Positions 9,232 to 19,782 of a DNA stretch of 64,000 nucleotides are shown here, piece after piece. Both the position numbers and the translations under genes were made by a program. Position 1 is the stretch's first letter. Each line of letters begins with the position of its first letter. The notes beneath the pieces are model-generated. The model had not been told where the DNA came from and did not search any database. It was given only the letters and a program-made list of their open reading frames with translations. The stretch lies in the NCBI RefSeq assembly GCF_013407935.1, contig NZ_JACBZU010000001.1, positions 186,001 through 250,000 of the forward strand. Reading direction: 5' to 3'. This DNA is from Allomuricauda sp. ARW1Y1. Its GTDB lineage: Bacteria > Bacteroidota > Bacteroidia > Flavobacteriales > Flavobacteriaceae.

Positions 9232-9235
9232 GACA

Positions 9236-10837
<1,602 letters not shown>

Positions 10838-10854
10838 TCAGCTTTTTTTTAAAT

Positions 10855-10886
10855 AAAAAAGGCGTTGGAAAACCCAACGCCTTTTT
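10855..10886 (-). terminator. Terminator of the TonB receptor gene
   Basis: GGCGTTGG/CCAACGCC stem with an AAAA loop, followed on the minus strand by a run of six T. It lies 20 bp after the stop at 10907. Confidence 0.85.
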
Positions 10887-10906
10887 TCAATCTTTTCAAC
10901 TGTAGT

Positions 10907-13669
10907 TTAAGGGTTTATGGTCCATGACAAATAGTAAATGGAACCGATAAAACCGGTACCTACGGCCGTAAAATATTCGTCTCCCAAAATATTGGACCCG
11001 CCCAGCTTAAAGATAGACTTGATGCTTGGTACAGCATAGTTGATCTGTGCATCCAATACGGTGAATGCTGGGACAGTACCATCCGCAAAAGAGGCTTCCC
11101 AGAAATAGGTATCACTCCAACGATAATTCACATTAAACCCAAAATTCTTGAATAATGCTGTGTTTCCGAAAGATGCTTTGACCTTATGTCTTGGCGTGTT
11201 GAAGTTGGTTCTCAAGTCTGGGAAACGTCCTTCATCGATATCCAATTCGGCAAAAGTGTAGTTGACGCCTAAATCAAAATTACCCAGTTTGGTATCTACA
11301 CCAACGGTTGCTCCATAGGAATTAACGTCCGCTTCGGAGTTGGTATAAGTTTGGTAAACCTGAAAATCCCCGTTCTGTAAAGCCAAGAGAGATAGACCTC
11401 CATCCCCTGCTTCACCATAAAAGGGTACCGCTGTGGTGGTATTGGCCAAGAAATTACTGTAGCTGTTGTAATAACCGCTCATATCAATGGTAAACTTACC
11501 TACTTGGGCTCTATATCCTAACTCGTAGGCTGTAATTTCCTCTGGTTGAACCAAAGGTGTATTTACTGCTTCAGGTGCACCAGCCTGCAAGGAACTGGTG
11601 GAGTAAGCGTTTTCATATGCTTCACGTCCTACGATTTCCACAGTAGACTGTCCAATTAAAGCCTGTCCGCTTTCACTAACGTCGAAAGTACGAACATCCC
11701 TATCCAAGTTATCGGGTGCAGAACCTACCAAAATGGCACGACCGGCATTCAACCCAATGAATAAATCCTGTGTGGTAGGGTTACGGAAACCCTGCTGTAC
11801 GGAAACCCTTAGGTTATGGTTACGCTCCTCTCCCAAGGTGTATGCCAACGATACTCTCGGTGAAAGAAATCCATCAAAAAACTCATTTTTATCGTAACGG
11901 GCAGAACCTGTAAACTTTAAACGGTCATCCAAAAACTTCTTCTGCACTTGAAGATAAGCACCGTATTCGTTATAAGAAATTGGTCCATCTATATCGGTAA
12001 AAATAGTACCATTGGAATTCAACACATACTCTCTAAATGATCCGCCAATTTGAACATCGGCCCAATCATCAATAAGATGTGCCAAATTGTAATTTCCGTT
12101 CACGTGACGGAATTTGGTCCTATCGATAAATTTAGCTCCCGTAGTCAAGTCACCATCATTGATCACTCTATTGAATGTACTCTCAAAAGCTGGTGTTCCC
12201 GGAATCAATCTACCTTGGTCGGCAGCTTGTCGCCCTGCAATATGTGCTTGGGCAGATGCCTCATCTGGGCTAAGACCAGCTCCTTGAATACCGCCTAAAT
12301 AAGTTGGAATATAGGCTTGCGCATAATCAGTAAACCATTGGGTATCCGACTTCCAGGCCCTATTTACGTTAATCGCCGCAAAACGGGTATCGTAAGCATC
12401 TCCAGAATTTTCGGAAACGATATAACCCCTAATAAAGAAGTTATCGTTTTTGATTTCCAATTTATGTTGCTGCATGGTAAACCCGGCTACTGCGTAACGG
12501 TTGGCACCCTGATAGATAGTGGTACCACGACCAATCCTACTATTCAAGATAATCTCCAAATCGTTGGCAAACGGACGGTAGTGCACAGCAAAATCGGTCT
12601 TCACACTTTCCGCATTATAGTTCGCCAAATCTGCTTCATCATATCCTGTTCTGGAAATTAGGGCTGATCCAACGGTTCCGGAAGGAAATCCTGCGGCAGC
12701 GTCAAAATTCAAGACTGTGGATACCTCATCACCATATACGTTCAATCCATCATAAGCCGGATTGGAACGGTCGGCGCCTGGGTTGTTCAAGTCCACACGA
12801 CTGTTGGCGTGCCAATCTTCACCGGTCAATACGGAAAGGTTGGCCTTAACTGCCAATTTATCGCTAAAGGCATGGGCAGCTCGAATACCAAAATCCTTAT
12901 AAAAATTGCTTCCTGCAGCGTCTTGGGTAGTTACCCCACCCTTGGCGTAAGCACTGATTCCTTGAAAGTCAAAAGGACTTTTACTGGTCATGAACAAGAT
13001 ACCGTTAAAGGCACCTGCACCGTACAATGCGGAAGAAGCTCCCGGAAGGATTTCCACACTTTGTACGTCCAATTCGGACATCCCCACCAGGTTACCCAAA
13101 ACGAAGTTCAGACCGGGGGCGGTGTTGTCCATTCCATCGACCAATTGCAAAAATCGGTTGTTTGCAAAAGTTGCAAAACCTCTAGTGTTGATGGATTGAA
13201 AGGTTAAACTGTTGGTGTTGATATCAACCCCTTTTAAGTTTTGAAGTCCACCATAAAACGATTCGGCGGTAGTATTCTTGATTTCCTTGAGTCCGAATCT
13301 TTCTACGGATACGGGTGATTCAAAAATACGTTCAGGCGTCCTCGAAGCGGATATCACAATTTCGTCCAGCATGGTGTTTGCTTCGGAAAGTGTGATATTG
13401 AGTGTTTGGTTGTTTGAAGTGACATTCGCTGTGAAATCCGAGAAACCAATACTGGAAAATTGAAGTTTAAATGGGGGCACTTCACTTGTATTAAAGGTAA
13501 AATTCCCATCAAAGTCCGTAGTGGTTCCTTCCGCTTTTCCAACCAAGACCACGTTGGCCCCAGGAATGGGGGCATTGTTTTCATCAACTACCGTTCCCCT
13601 TACAGTGGTTTGGCCGTAGGTGGTTGCCAAACCCAGTAGCATTAGGGAAACAAACATAAGTCTTTTCAT
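10907..13669 (-). CDS. TonB-dependent outer-membrane receptor with carboxypeptidase-regulatory-like domain
   Basis: 920 residues. A signal peptide (about 1-19, ending ATTYGQ) is followed by a CarboxypepD_reg-like beta-sandwich domain (about 22-100). A TonB-box/plug region begins at about 105 (LDEIVISASRTPER), with plug motifs QSINTRGFATFANNRFLQLVDGMDN and VEILPGASSALYGAGAFNG. A long 22-strand barrel ends in the aromatic YYLSWTINP. The barrel passage SLAYTLGEERNHNLRVSVQQGFRNPT is typical of TonB receptors. The substrate is unknown: no SusD partner or linked enzyme is adjacent, so a SusCD glycan system is not supported. It is a single gene with its own terminator. Confidence 0.93.
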   Translation of the reverse strand: MKRLMFVSLMLLGLATTYGQTTVRGTVVDENNAPIPGANVVLVGKAEGTTTDFDGNFTFNTSEVPPFKLQFSSIGFSDFTANVTSNNQTLNITLSEANTMLDEIVISASRTPERIFESPVSVERFGLKEIKNTTAESFYGGLQNLKGVDINTNSLTFQSINTRGFATFANNRFLQLVDGMDNTAPGLNFVLGNLVGMSELDVQSVEILPGASSALYGAGAFNGILFMTSKSPFDFQGISAYAKGGVTTQDAAGSNFYKDFGIRAAHAFSDKLAVKANLSVLTGEDWHANSRVDLNNPGADRSNPAYDGLNVYGDEVSTVLNFDAAAGFPSGTVGSALISRTGYDEADLANYNAESVKTDFAVHYRPFANDLEIILNSRIGRGTTIYQGANRYAVAGFTMQQHKLEIKNDNFFIRGYIVSENSGDAYDTRFAAINVNRAWKSDTQWFTDYAQAYIPTYLGGIQGAGLSPDEASAQAHIAGRQAADQGRLIPGTPAFESTFNRVINDGDLTTGAKFIDRTKFRHVNGNYNLAHLIDDWADVQIGGSFREYVLNSNGTIFTDIDGPISYNEYGAYLQVQKKFLDDRLKFTGSARYDKNEFFDGFLSPRVSLAYTLGEERNHNLRVSVQQGFRNPTTQDLFIGLNAGRAILVGSAPDNLDRDVRTFDVSESGQALIGQSTVEIVGREAYENAYSTSSLQAGAPEAVNTPLVQPEEITAYELGYRAQVGKFTIDMSGYYNSYSNFLANTTTAVPFYGEAGDGGLSLLALQNGDFQVYQTYTNSEADVNSYGATVGVDTKLGNFDLGVNYTFAELDIDEGRFPDLRTNFNTPRHKVKASFGNTALFKNFGFNVNYRWSDTYFWEASFADGTVPAFTVLDAQINYAVPSIKSIFKLGGSNILGDEYFTAVGTGFIGSIYYLSWTINP

Positions 13670-13824
13670 TTGCTATGGATTAGAGTTAAATTAGTTTTTT
13701 GTGCATGTTAAGTATCAATCGGGAAGATACATTTTTTTTTATTTCAATAATACAAATTTGAAAAAAATTATGCATGCATAATACTTTATTGGCAAAAATT
13801 CTTCCACAAATCTAAGCAATCAAC

Positions 13825-13853
13825 AAAAAAGGCGCTTTTAAAGCGCCTTTTGG
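13825..13853 (-). terminator. Terminator of glmS
   Basis: GGCGCTTT/AAAGCGCC stem with a 2-nt TA loop. On the minus strand a T run follows (AAAAAA on plus before the stem). It lies about 25 bp after the glmS stop. Confidence 0.85.
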
Positions 13854-13876
13854 TTTTGTTTTAAGTTGATATTGGA

Positions 13877-15724
13877 TTATTCCACTGTCACGGACTTCGC
13901 CAAATTCCTTGGCTGGTCCACATTGCAACCTCGCATTACGGCGATATGGTAGGACAATAGTTGCAACGGTATGGTCGTCAACAATGGTGATAAACTTTCC
14001 GAGGTATCCGGTACTTCTATCACATGGTCGGCAAGTTGCTTTACCGTTTCGTCTCCTTCGGTAACAATGGCAATGATGCGTCCCTTTCGGGATTTTATTT
14101 CTTGGATATTGCTCACCACCTTTTCATAATGTCCCTTTCGGGTCGCAATCACCACAACGGGCATCTGTTCGTCGATCAAAGCGATGGGACCGTGTTTCAT
14201 TTCAGCCGCCGGGTATCCCTCGGCATGGATATAACTGATTTCCTTCAACTTTAAGGCACCTTCCAATGCCACTGGAAAATTATAGCCTCTTCCCAAGTAC
14301 AAACAGTTTGTGGAATCTTTGTAGGTCTCGGATATTTCTTCTACCAATGGGTTGGATAACAGTGCTTTTTCTACCTTGGTTGGTACGGCTTCCAGTTCCG
14401 CTAAATACTCATGAAACTTGCTTTGCGAAAGGGTTCCTTTTTCTTGCGCCAATTTGAGGGCAATCAAAGTGAGCACTGTAATTTGTGTGGTAAATGCCTT
14501 GGTGGATGCCACCCCGATTTCCGGACCCGCATGTGTATAGGCACCGGCATGGGTTTCCCTAGCAATGGAAGAACCCACCACGTTGCATACCCCAAACACA
14601 AAGGCCCCTTTTTCTTTGGCCAATTTAATGGCCGCCAAGGTATCAGCCGTTTCACCTGATTGGGAGATGGCAATCAAAACATCTTTTTCCGTAATTACCG
14701 GATTTCGGTACCTGAACTCCGAAGCGTATTCCACCTCTACAGGTATCCTCGCCAAATCCTCAAAAATATATTCGGCCACCAGACCCGCATGCCATGAAGT
14801 TCCACAGGCCACAATAATAATTCTGTTGGCGTTTAAAAACTTTTCAAGATTTTGGTCGATTCCTGACATCTTAACGATGCCCTTATCGGCCAACAAACGG
14901 CCTCGATAGGTATCCAAAATCGCTTTGGGCTGCTCGTAGATTTCCTTCAGCATGAAATGGTCATACCCCCCTTTTTCTATTTCTTCCAGATTTAGCTGTA
15001 GTTCTAGAATATTGGGATACGCAATGGCATCGTCCTTGATTTTGCGCAGCTTGATTTCCTTTCCTATCCGAACAATCGCCATTTCCTCATCTTCTAGATA
15101 AACGGCGTTGTTGGTGAACTCTATAAATGGAGATGCATCGGAAGCGATAAAGTACTCGTTCTCCCCAATTCCAATGGCAAGTGGACTACCTAGTTTGGCC
15201 ACTACTATTTCATCGGGCTTGTTCTTGTCAAAAACGGCGATAGCATAGGCACCTACCACTTGGTTCAATGCAATCTGAACCGCCTTTCCCAGTTTTACCC
15301 CTTCTTTTTTCTTGACTTCCTCGATGAGATTGACCAGTACCTCTGTATCAGTATCCGACTCAAAAGTATAGCCTCTTTTTGTTAAAGCCTGTTTGATGGA
15401 CTCATAGTTTTCGATGATGCCATTATGAATGATCACCAAGTCTCCTGAATTGGAATAATGCGGATGGGAGTTCACATCATTGGGAACACCATGCGTGGCC
15501 CATCGCGTGTGGCCCAATCCCAATTTTCCTTCGGTAGGAATGGTCGATTCGGCCTTATTTTTTAAATCTTCTACTTTGCCCTTGGTTTTGGCCAAGTGAA
15601 TGGTATTGCCATCAAAAAGAGAGATGCCCGCACTGTCGTAACCTCTGTACTCCAGTCTTTGCAGACCTTTTATAATTATCGGGTAGGCTTCCCTATGACC
15701 GATGTAACCTACTATTCCACACAT
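13877..15724 (-). CDS. glmS: Glutamine--fructose-6-phosphate aminotransferase (isomerizing)
   Basis: 615 residues. After Met removal the N-terminal Cys of MCGIVGYIGH is the glutaminase nucleophile of the Ntn-hydrolase domain (about 1-225). Two SIS sugar-isomerase domains follow, with signatures ACGTSWHAG and SQSGETADT in the first and LGRGYNFPVALEGALKLKE in the second. The C-terminal LAKSVTVE is the conserved catalytic tail. The enzyme makes glucosamine-6-phosphate from fructose-6-phosphate and glutamine, the first step toward UDP-GlcNAc for peptidoglycan and LPS. The gene follows the DUF4270 gene by 123 bp, has its own TAATTTTG -7 element and ends at a strong terminator. Confidence 0.98.
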   Translation of the reverse strand: MCGIVGYIGHREAYPIIIKGLQRLEYRGYDSAGISLFDGNTIHLAKTKGKVEDLKNKAESTIPTEGKLGLGHTRWATHGVPNDVNSHPHYSNSGDLVIIHNGIIENYESIKQALTKRGYTFESDTDTEVLVNLIEEVKKKEGVKLGKAVQIALNQVVGAYAIAVFDKNKPDEIVVAKLGSPLAIGIGENEYFIASDASPFIEFTNNAVYLEDEEMAIVRIGKEIKLRKIKDDAIAYPNILELQLNLEEIEKGGYDHFMLKEIYEQPKAILDTYRGRLLADKGIVKMSGIDQNLEKFLNANRIIIVACGTSWHAGLVAEYIFEDLARIPVEVEYASEFRYRNPVITEKDVLIAISQSGETADTLAAIKLAKEKGAFVFGVCNVVGSSIARETHAGAYTHAGPEIGVASTKAFTTQITVLTLIALKLAQEKGTLSQSKFHEYLAELEAVPTKVEKALLSNPLVEEISETYKDSTNCLYLGRGYNFPVALEGALKLKEISYIHAEGYPAAEMKHGPIALIDEQMPVVVIATRKGHYEKVVSNIQEIKSRKGRIIAIVTEGDETVKQLADHVIEVPDTSESLSPLLTTIPLQLLSYHIAVMRGCNVDQPRNLAKSVTVE

Positions 15725-15764
15725 AAGATTGTTTTTAGCTGTTAACCATTTGGGGGTTGGTCAT

Positions 15765-15772
15765 CAAAATTA
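15765..15772 (-). promoter_or_regulatory. -7 promoter element for glmS
   Basis: Minus-strand TAATTTTG matches TAnnTTTG, 40 bp before the glmS start. No clear -33 TTG is seen, so it is supported only by the -7 match and its position. Confidence 0.4.
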
Positions 15773-15847
15773 ATAGGTATACGTTAAAATCATAGGTTCT
15801 GGTTCGTTAAAACGACGAAAGTCCAAAAACCACGATAAAGCTAACCT

Positions 15848-17650
15848 CTAATTTGCTTCTGTGTAAAAGATTTCCAATTTCAACTTCATGGCCTCTTCAC
15901 TTGGAGCTAGATTGCTTCCGTAAAGAACCGTACCCAATGGGCTCATGGATGCGGCGATGGGATAATCCACCCCTTGCATATCGCTGCCGATTGCTTCTCG
16001 AAGTCCCACTAAGTTGATGTTGGGCGTAGCGGTCAGCCCCAATCTGGCATTGGCGGAATCCCGTACAATGATGTTGTTAATGTGCTCCGTGATACGCACG
16101 GTATATTTTACGCCCCTATCGTTTTCCTTTTCCAACAAACCGCCATGGTTAAGAAAGTATCGCAATGGATTGGGACCTGTATTGATCGCCGGATCTTCGT
16201 TAAGTGCATCGAAAAGCGGACGATTGGTCTCTGCATTGAACAAATAAATTCGCGGTGGCTCCACTACGCTAGGGCCTACCGTTTCACGGTCCACATAAAA
16301 CACCAAATTGGCCTCGTTGATGACCCAATTGTTCTGTTTGATTTCATTGATGATGGCAGACCCTCCATTCTCCAATTCATCAAAAAGACGTATCTCTGCC
16401 AAGGTGGCACCGCCCTTAACATATATCCTTGACGCATTTTCGTCGCTGTCGAGGGCACCTGCTACGTCGGGAGGCAACATTTCATCCTCAAAAACATTTA
16501 CCGCATTTCCGTTGATTCCTCCAGCTTGTGTCCCGGACAAAAGGTTGATAACGTAATCTCTTTCCGATGTGACCGTTTGCTCTGTCTCTGGATCAAAATC
16601 ATCGTAGGTATAACTAATAGTGATATTGGCCTGGGTTAGGTCCAAAAGGAACATAAGTTCTTCCATATCGGTACCCGTTAAGTGGATGCCTCGCAAAAAG
16701 TTCCTGAAATTGGACTGCGTCAATAACTCTGGTTGACCTTCCTTGTCCAAAATATTCTGCTGAAAGAAATCTGGATTCAGCGGGACTCGGATTCCAGGGT
16801 TCAACCTATTGGTTATTTCTTGGGATTCATCGATATCCGGAGTGTCAGGGTCGTCCTCATTGTCCCTAAAAAGCAGTTCTTCGTCACTGATGGTAACCTC
16901 GCCATTAAATAATTCTTCACCAATAAAACTAGAAAAATCTTGGTTGGAGTAGTACTCTTGAGCTTCTTGAAAGTTAGAATTGGGATCTAAGTCCCTCAAA
17001 AAATAATTGGATTTGGACACCACTAAATTAAAGGACTGTTCCCGATTTCCATAAATACTGTCCAAATCAAACCTTTGTGGATATGTATTGGCTACAAACC
17101 CTTCGCCTGTTCCATCCTCATCTGGATCAAATGGGTTGGAACCAATGGCTCTTTCTTGGTTATCGGTTACGCCATCGCCATCCAAATCCGAGTTGGGATC
17201 GGTGGCCGCATCGCCGGGCTCAAATACATCCGGTACTCCGTCGCCATCCCTATCACCAGAGGGGGATCGCTGGAAAGGAATATACAAATAAACTTCGCTT
17301 ACCGTTTCGTTTTCCTGATCGTTGTCCGGGCCATCCTCACTAGCTTGGGAAATATCTCCAAAACTAGGCGAGGGAGTAGGCAGGGTAAGTTGTGAAATGA
17401 TACTCGCATTTCGCTTGCCATAAATGGGGTCGTTAAAAGTTCCCAATTGGTACAGCGGCAATTTATTGGTCTGTACAGCGGTGATTCCCTTGTTGAAGGC
17501 AAACACATCGTATTCCACTTTACCAGTACTAAAGGGCTCTCCACCAATAACACCTTCTCCTATGGTATCCAGCTCCTCTTCACAAGAGACAAGTAGTAAA
17601 AACAAAGTTCCAACCAGTGCTGAAACTTTGAAAATATGGGAAAATCTCAT
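15848..17650 (-). CDS. DUF4270-family lipoprotein with thrombospondin type 3-like repeats
   Basis: 600 residues. A lipoprotein signal peptide ends in LLLVSC with Cys at 23. The family body is DUF4270, large Bacteroidota surface or periplasmic lipoproteins of unproven role, here showing the start [25 protein letters not shown]. Unusually, residues 132-181 carry calcium-binding-type TSP3 repeats ([15 protein letters not shown] and [12 protein letters not shown], ending [10 protein letters not shown]). The gene starts 5 bp after the stop of the starch-synthase-like gene and precedes glmS on the same strand. This order is one I recognise from other Flavobacteriia, which hints at a cell-envelope or polysaccharide link but does not prove it. 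Confidence 0.85.
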   Translation of the reverse strand: MRFSHIFKVSALVGTLFLLLVSCEEELDTIGEGVIGGEPFSTGKVEYDVFAFNKGITAVQTNKLPLYQLGTFNDPIYGKRNASIISQLTLPTPSPSFGDISQASEDGPDNDQENETVSEVYLYIPFQRSPSGDRDGDGVPDVFEPGDAATDPNSDLDGDGVTDNQERAIGSNPFDPDEDGTGEGFVANTYPQRFDLDSIYGNREQSFNLVVSKSNYFLRDLDPNSNFQEAQEYYSNQDFSSFIGEELFNGEVTISDEELLFRDNEDDPDTPDIDESQEITNRLNPGIRVPLNPDFFQQNILDKEGQPELLTQSNFRNFLRGIHLTGTDMEELMFLLDLTQANITISYTYDDFDPETEQTVTSERDYVINLLSGTQAGGINGNAVNVFEDEMLPPDVAGALDSDENASRIYVKGGATLAEIRLFDELENGGSAIINEIKQNNWVINEANLVFYVDRETVGPSVVEPPRIYLFNAETNRPLFDALNEDPAINTGPNPLRYFLNHGGLLEKENDRGVKYTVRITEHINNIIVRDSANARLGLTATPNINLVGLREAIGSDMQGVDYPIAASMSPLGTVLYGSNLAPSEEAMKLKLEIFYTEAN

Positions 17651-17655
17651 TCAAT

Positions 17656-18465
17656 CTATTTTAAAACCTCTGTGTTATAGAAATTTGTGTACGCCTCCTC
17701 CGCTTCTTGAAGCGAAACATAGGGAAGTACCGGAACGGAAAGATTATCGATATGACTTTTTAGGTCGTCGGACAAATCCTCCGCGGCTAAAATAACGGCA
17801 TCGGAATGATCTACGGCAACCTTTAACAAATTATTATACTCGGGCTTGGACAGGGCGGCAATATCCTCTTTGGCTATGCCATCAAAGGTGATTTTATCGA
17901 TCATTTGGCTGTCCAGTTCACCTTCAAAATCCTTTCCATAAACAGATGTCACTATCCTACTTTCGGAGAACAGGGGCTCATCTGCATAATACTTTCTCAA
18001 ATAAAGTGGCACCATGGAAGCCATCCAACCGTGTACGTGGATGATGTCCGGTGACCAATTCAGTTTTTTCACGGTTTCCACCACTCCTTTGGCAAAGAAA
18101 ATAGCTCTCTCATCATTATCCGGGAACAGTTTTCCGCTAGAATCCACAAATGTTGCTTTTCTTTTAAAGTATTCGTCGTTGTCTATAAAGTAAACTTGGA
18201 TTCGTTCTTTGGGTATGGAGGCTACCTTGATAATCAAGGGCATATCCATGTCGTTGATGACCAAATTCATCCCCGATAAACGGATGACCTCGTGTAATTG
18301 ATGCCTTCTTTCGTTAATGTTTCCATACCTTGGCATAAATATGCGTATTTGGCCACCATTACTGTTCACCATTCTTGGCGCTTCGTACGACATTAAGGAA
18401 ACAGGATTCTCTGGGAGGTAGGGAACTAATTCAGAAGATACAAACAATACCTTTTTACCATTCAT
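17656..18465 (-). CDS. GT5 starch/glycogen synthase N-terminal-domain protein, half length
   Basis: 269 residues from the ATG at 18465 (MNGKKVLFVSSELVPY). A longer in-frame ATG at 18504 overlaps the promoter element, so it is not used. The fold signature is the first Rossmann domain of GT5 glycogen synthases: VLFVSSELVPY at the N-terminus, then GGQIRIFMPRYGNINERR and PDIIHVHGWMASMVPLYL. It stops after that domain. The C-terminal GT-B domain is missing, and the ADP-glucose-binding K-x-G-G-L motif after the first strand reads ENPVSL instead. It is therefore unlikely to be a complete glycogen synthase alone. It is divergent from panC with a 102-bp shared promoter region and is followed by the DUF4270 gene after 5 bp. 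Confidence 0.82.
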   Translation of the reverse strand: MNGKKVLFVSSELVPYLPENPVSLMSYEAPRMVNSNGGQIRIFMPRYGNINERRHQLHEVIRLSGMNLVINDMDMPLIIKVASIPKERIQVYFIDNDEYFKRKATFVDSSGKLFPDNDERAIFFAKGVVETVKKLNWSPDIIHVHGWMASMVPLYLRKYYADEPLFSESRIVTSVYGKDFEGELDSQMIDKITFDGIAKEDIAALSKPEYNNLLKVAVDHSDAVILAAEDLSDDLKSHIDNLSVPVLPYVSLQEAEEAYTNFYNTEVLK

Positions 18466-18501
18466 AAACACTTTCTTTTGTTTATCCGAAAAACATAGCT
18501 G

Positions 18502-18509
18502 CAAAAGTA
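18502..18509 (-). promoter_or_regulatory. -7 promoter element for the starch-synthase-like/DUF4270 operon
   Basis: Minus-strand TACTTTTG matches TAnnTTTG, 36 bp before the ATG at 18465. This supports the shorter start, because the longer one would begin inside this element. Confidence 0.5.
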
Positions 18510-18540
18510 CAAAAATTATGCTGATTCATAGTATTTATAG

Positions 18541-18548
18541 TATTTTTG
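18541..18548 (+). promoter_or_regulatory. -7 promoter element for panC-panD
   Basis: Plus-strand TATTTTTG matches TAnnTTTG, 19 bp before the panC ATG at 18568. Transcription would start around 18555, giving a very short leader. Confidence 0.5.
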
Positions 18549-18567
18549 CACCCTTTTGTACCTGTAT

Positions 18568-19416
18568 ATGAAGATATTCGACCGAAAAAAAGACCTCAAC
18601 ACCTTTACGCTGCAACAGCGGAAAAAAGACTGTACCATTGGTCTTGTGCCCACCATGGGAGCGTTGCACAGCGGTCATATCTCTTTGGTAAAAAAAGCCC
18701 TCTCCGAAAATGACCTAGTGGTTGTTAGCATTTTTGTGAATCCCACACAATTTGATAAAAAAGACGACCTAGAAAAATATCCCCGCACTTTTGAAAAGGA
18801 CATCGATTTGTTGCGACAAGTATCCGATAAGATTGTGGTTTTCGCACCTACCGTGGATGAAATCTATGAAGGCAAGGTAGCATCCGAATCCTATGATTTT
18901 GAGGGCTTGGACAAGGTAATGGAAGGAGAATTCCGGTCGGGGCATTTTGATGGTGTTGGCACCATTGTGGAACTTTTGCTCCGAACCGTGGCCCCGGACA
19001 GGGCTTACTTTGGTGAAAAGGATTTTCAGCAATTGCAGATCATTCGAAAAATGGCCGAAATCAAGCATTTGCCGTATACCATCATAGGGTGCCCTATTGA
19101 ACGGGAGCCCCATGGCCTGGCCATGAGTTCACGTAATGAAAGACTGTCAAAAACGACTAGGGAACAGGCTGGCTTCATCCACAGTACGCTGCAAACTGCC
19201 AAAACAAAATTTGGCACGGAAAGTGCACTGGATATAAAGGATTGGGTAGCCTCCGCATTTAAAGGAAACCCACTGTTTGAGCTTGAATATTTTGAAATTG
19301 CCGACGAGCATACCTTAACACCGGCATTAAAAATTCAAGACAACCAAAAATATAGAGCGTTTATCGCCGTTTATGCGGACGGTGTTCGCTTAATTGATAA
19401 TCTAAGATTGAATTGA
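18568..19416 (+). CDS. panC: Pantothenate synthetase
   Basis: 282 residues from the ATG at 18568. An upstream in-frame TTG at 18556 would sit at the predicted transcription start, so it is not used. The nucleotidyltransferase HxGH signature is in TMGALHSGH at 29-37. VNPTQFDKKDDLEKYPR, the FDGVGTIVELLL loop, YFGEKDFQQLQ and the KMSKS-like SSRNERLS all follow. It condenses pantoate with beta-alanine using ATP to form pantothenate in the cytoplasm. panD, which makes the beta-alanine, begins 12 bp downstream, so two consecutive coenzyme A precursor steps are joined. Confidence 0.97.
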   Translation: MKIFDRKKDLNTFTLQQRKKDCTIGLVPTMGALHSGHISLVKKALSENDLVVVSIFVNPTQFDKKDDLEKYPRTFEKDIDLLRQVSDKIVVFAPTVDEIYEGKVASESYDFEGLDKVMEGEFRSGHFDGVGTIVELLLRTVAPDRAYFGEKDFQQLQIIRKMAEIKHLPYTIIGCPIEREPHGLAMSSRNERLSKTTREQAGFIHSTLQTAKTKFGTESALDIKDWVASAFKGNPLFELEYFEIADEHTLTPALKIQDNQKYRAFIAVYADGVRLIDNLRLN

Positions 19417-19428
19417 TAATTTTGCACC

Positions 19429-19779
19429 ATGCAAGTAGAAGTCGTAAAGTCCAAAATACACCGAGTAAAAGTAACCGGAGCCGACCTTAACTATATCGGA
19501 AGCATCACTATAGACGAAAATCTGATGGATGCCGCCAATATTATTAGGGGAGAAAAAGTCCAGATCGTGAACAACAACAACGGTGAGCGATTGGAAACTT
19601 ACGCCATACCAGGCCCCAGAGGTTCTGGCGAACTCACCCTGAACGGTGCCGCTGCCCGAAAAGTGGCCGTAGGCGACGTTTTGATCTTGATCACCTATGC
19701 CTGGATGGATATCGAAAAGGCAAAGACATTTAATCCTGCATTGGTATTCCCCAACGAGGAAACCAATCTACTCCAATAG
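19429..19779 (+). CDS. panD: Aspartate 1-decarboxylase
   Basis: 116 residues, the normal length. The self-processing site Gly24-Ser25 is present in YIGSITID; cleavage there makes the pyruvoyl cofactor from Ser25. Other conserved segments are the active-site [15 protein letters not shown] and [21 protein letters not shown]. It converts aspartate to beta-alanine for pantothenate. It lies 12 bp after panC, and the UPF0104 membrane gene starts 3 bp after its stop, so the three probably form one transcript. Confidence 0.97.
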   Translation: MQVEVVKSKIHRVKVTGADLNYIGSITIDENLMDAANIIRGEKVQIVNNNNGERLETYAIPGPRGSGELTLNGAAARKVAVGDVLILITYAWMDIEKAKTFNPALVFPNEETNLLQ

Positions 19780-19782
19780 ATT

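Noticed and set aside
10907..13669. Possible SusCD polysaccharide utilisation locus at the TonB receptors
   Set aside because: No SusD-like gene, glycoside hydrolase or hybrid sensor is adjacent to any of the four receptors.
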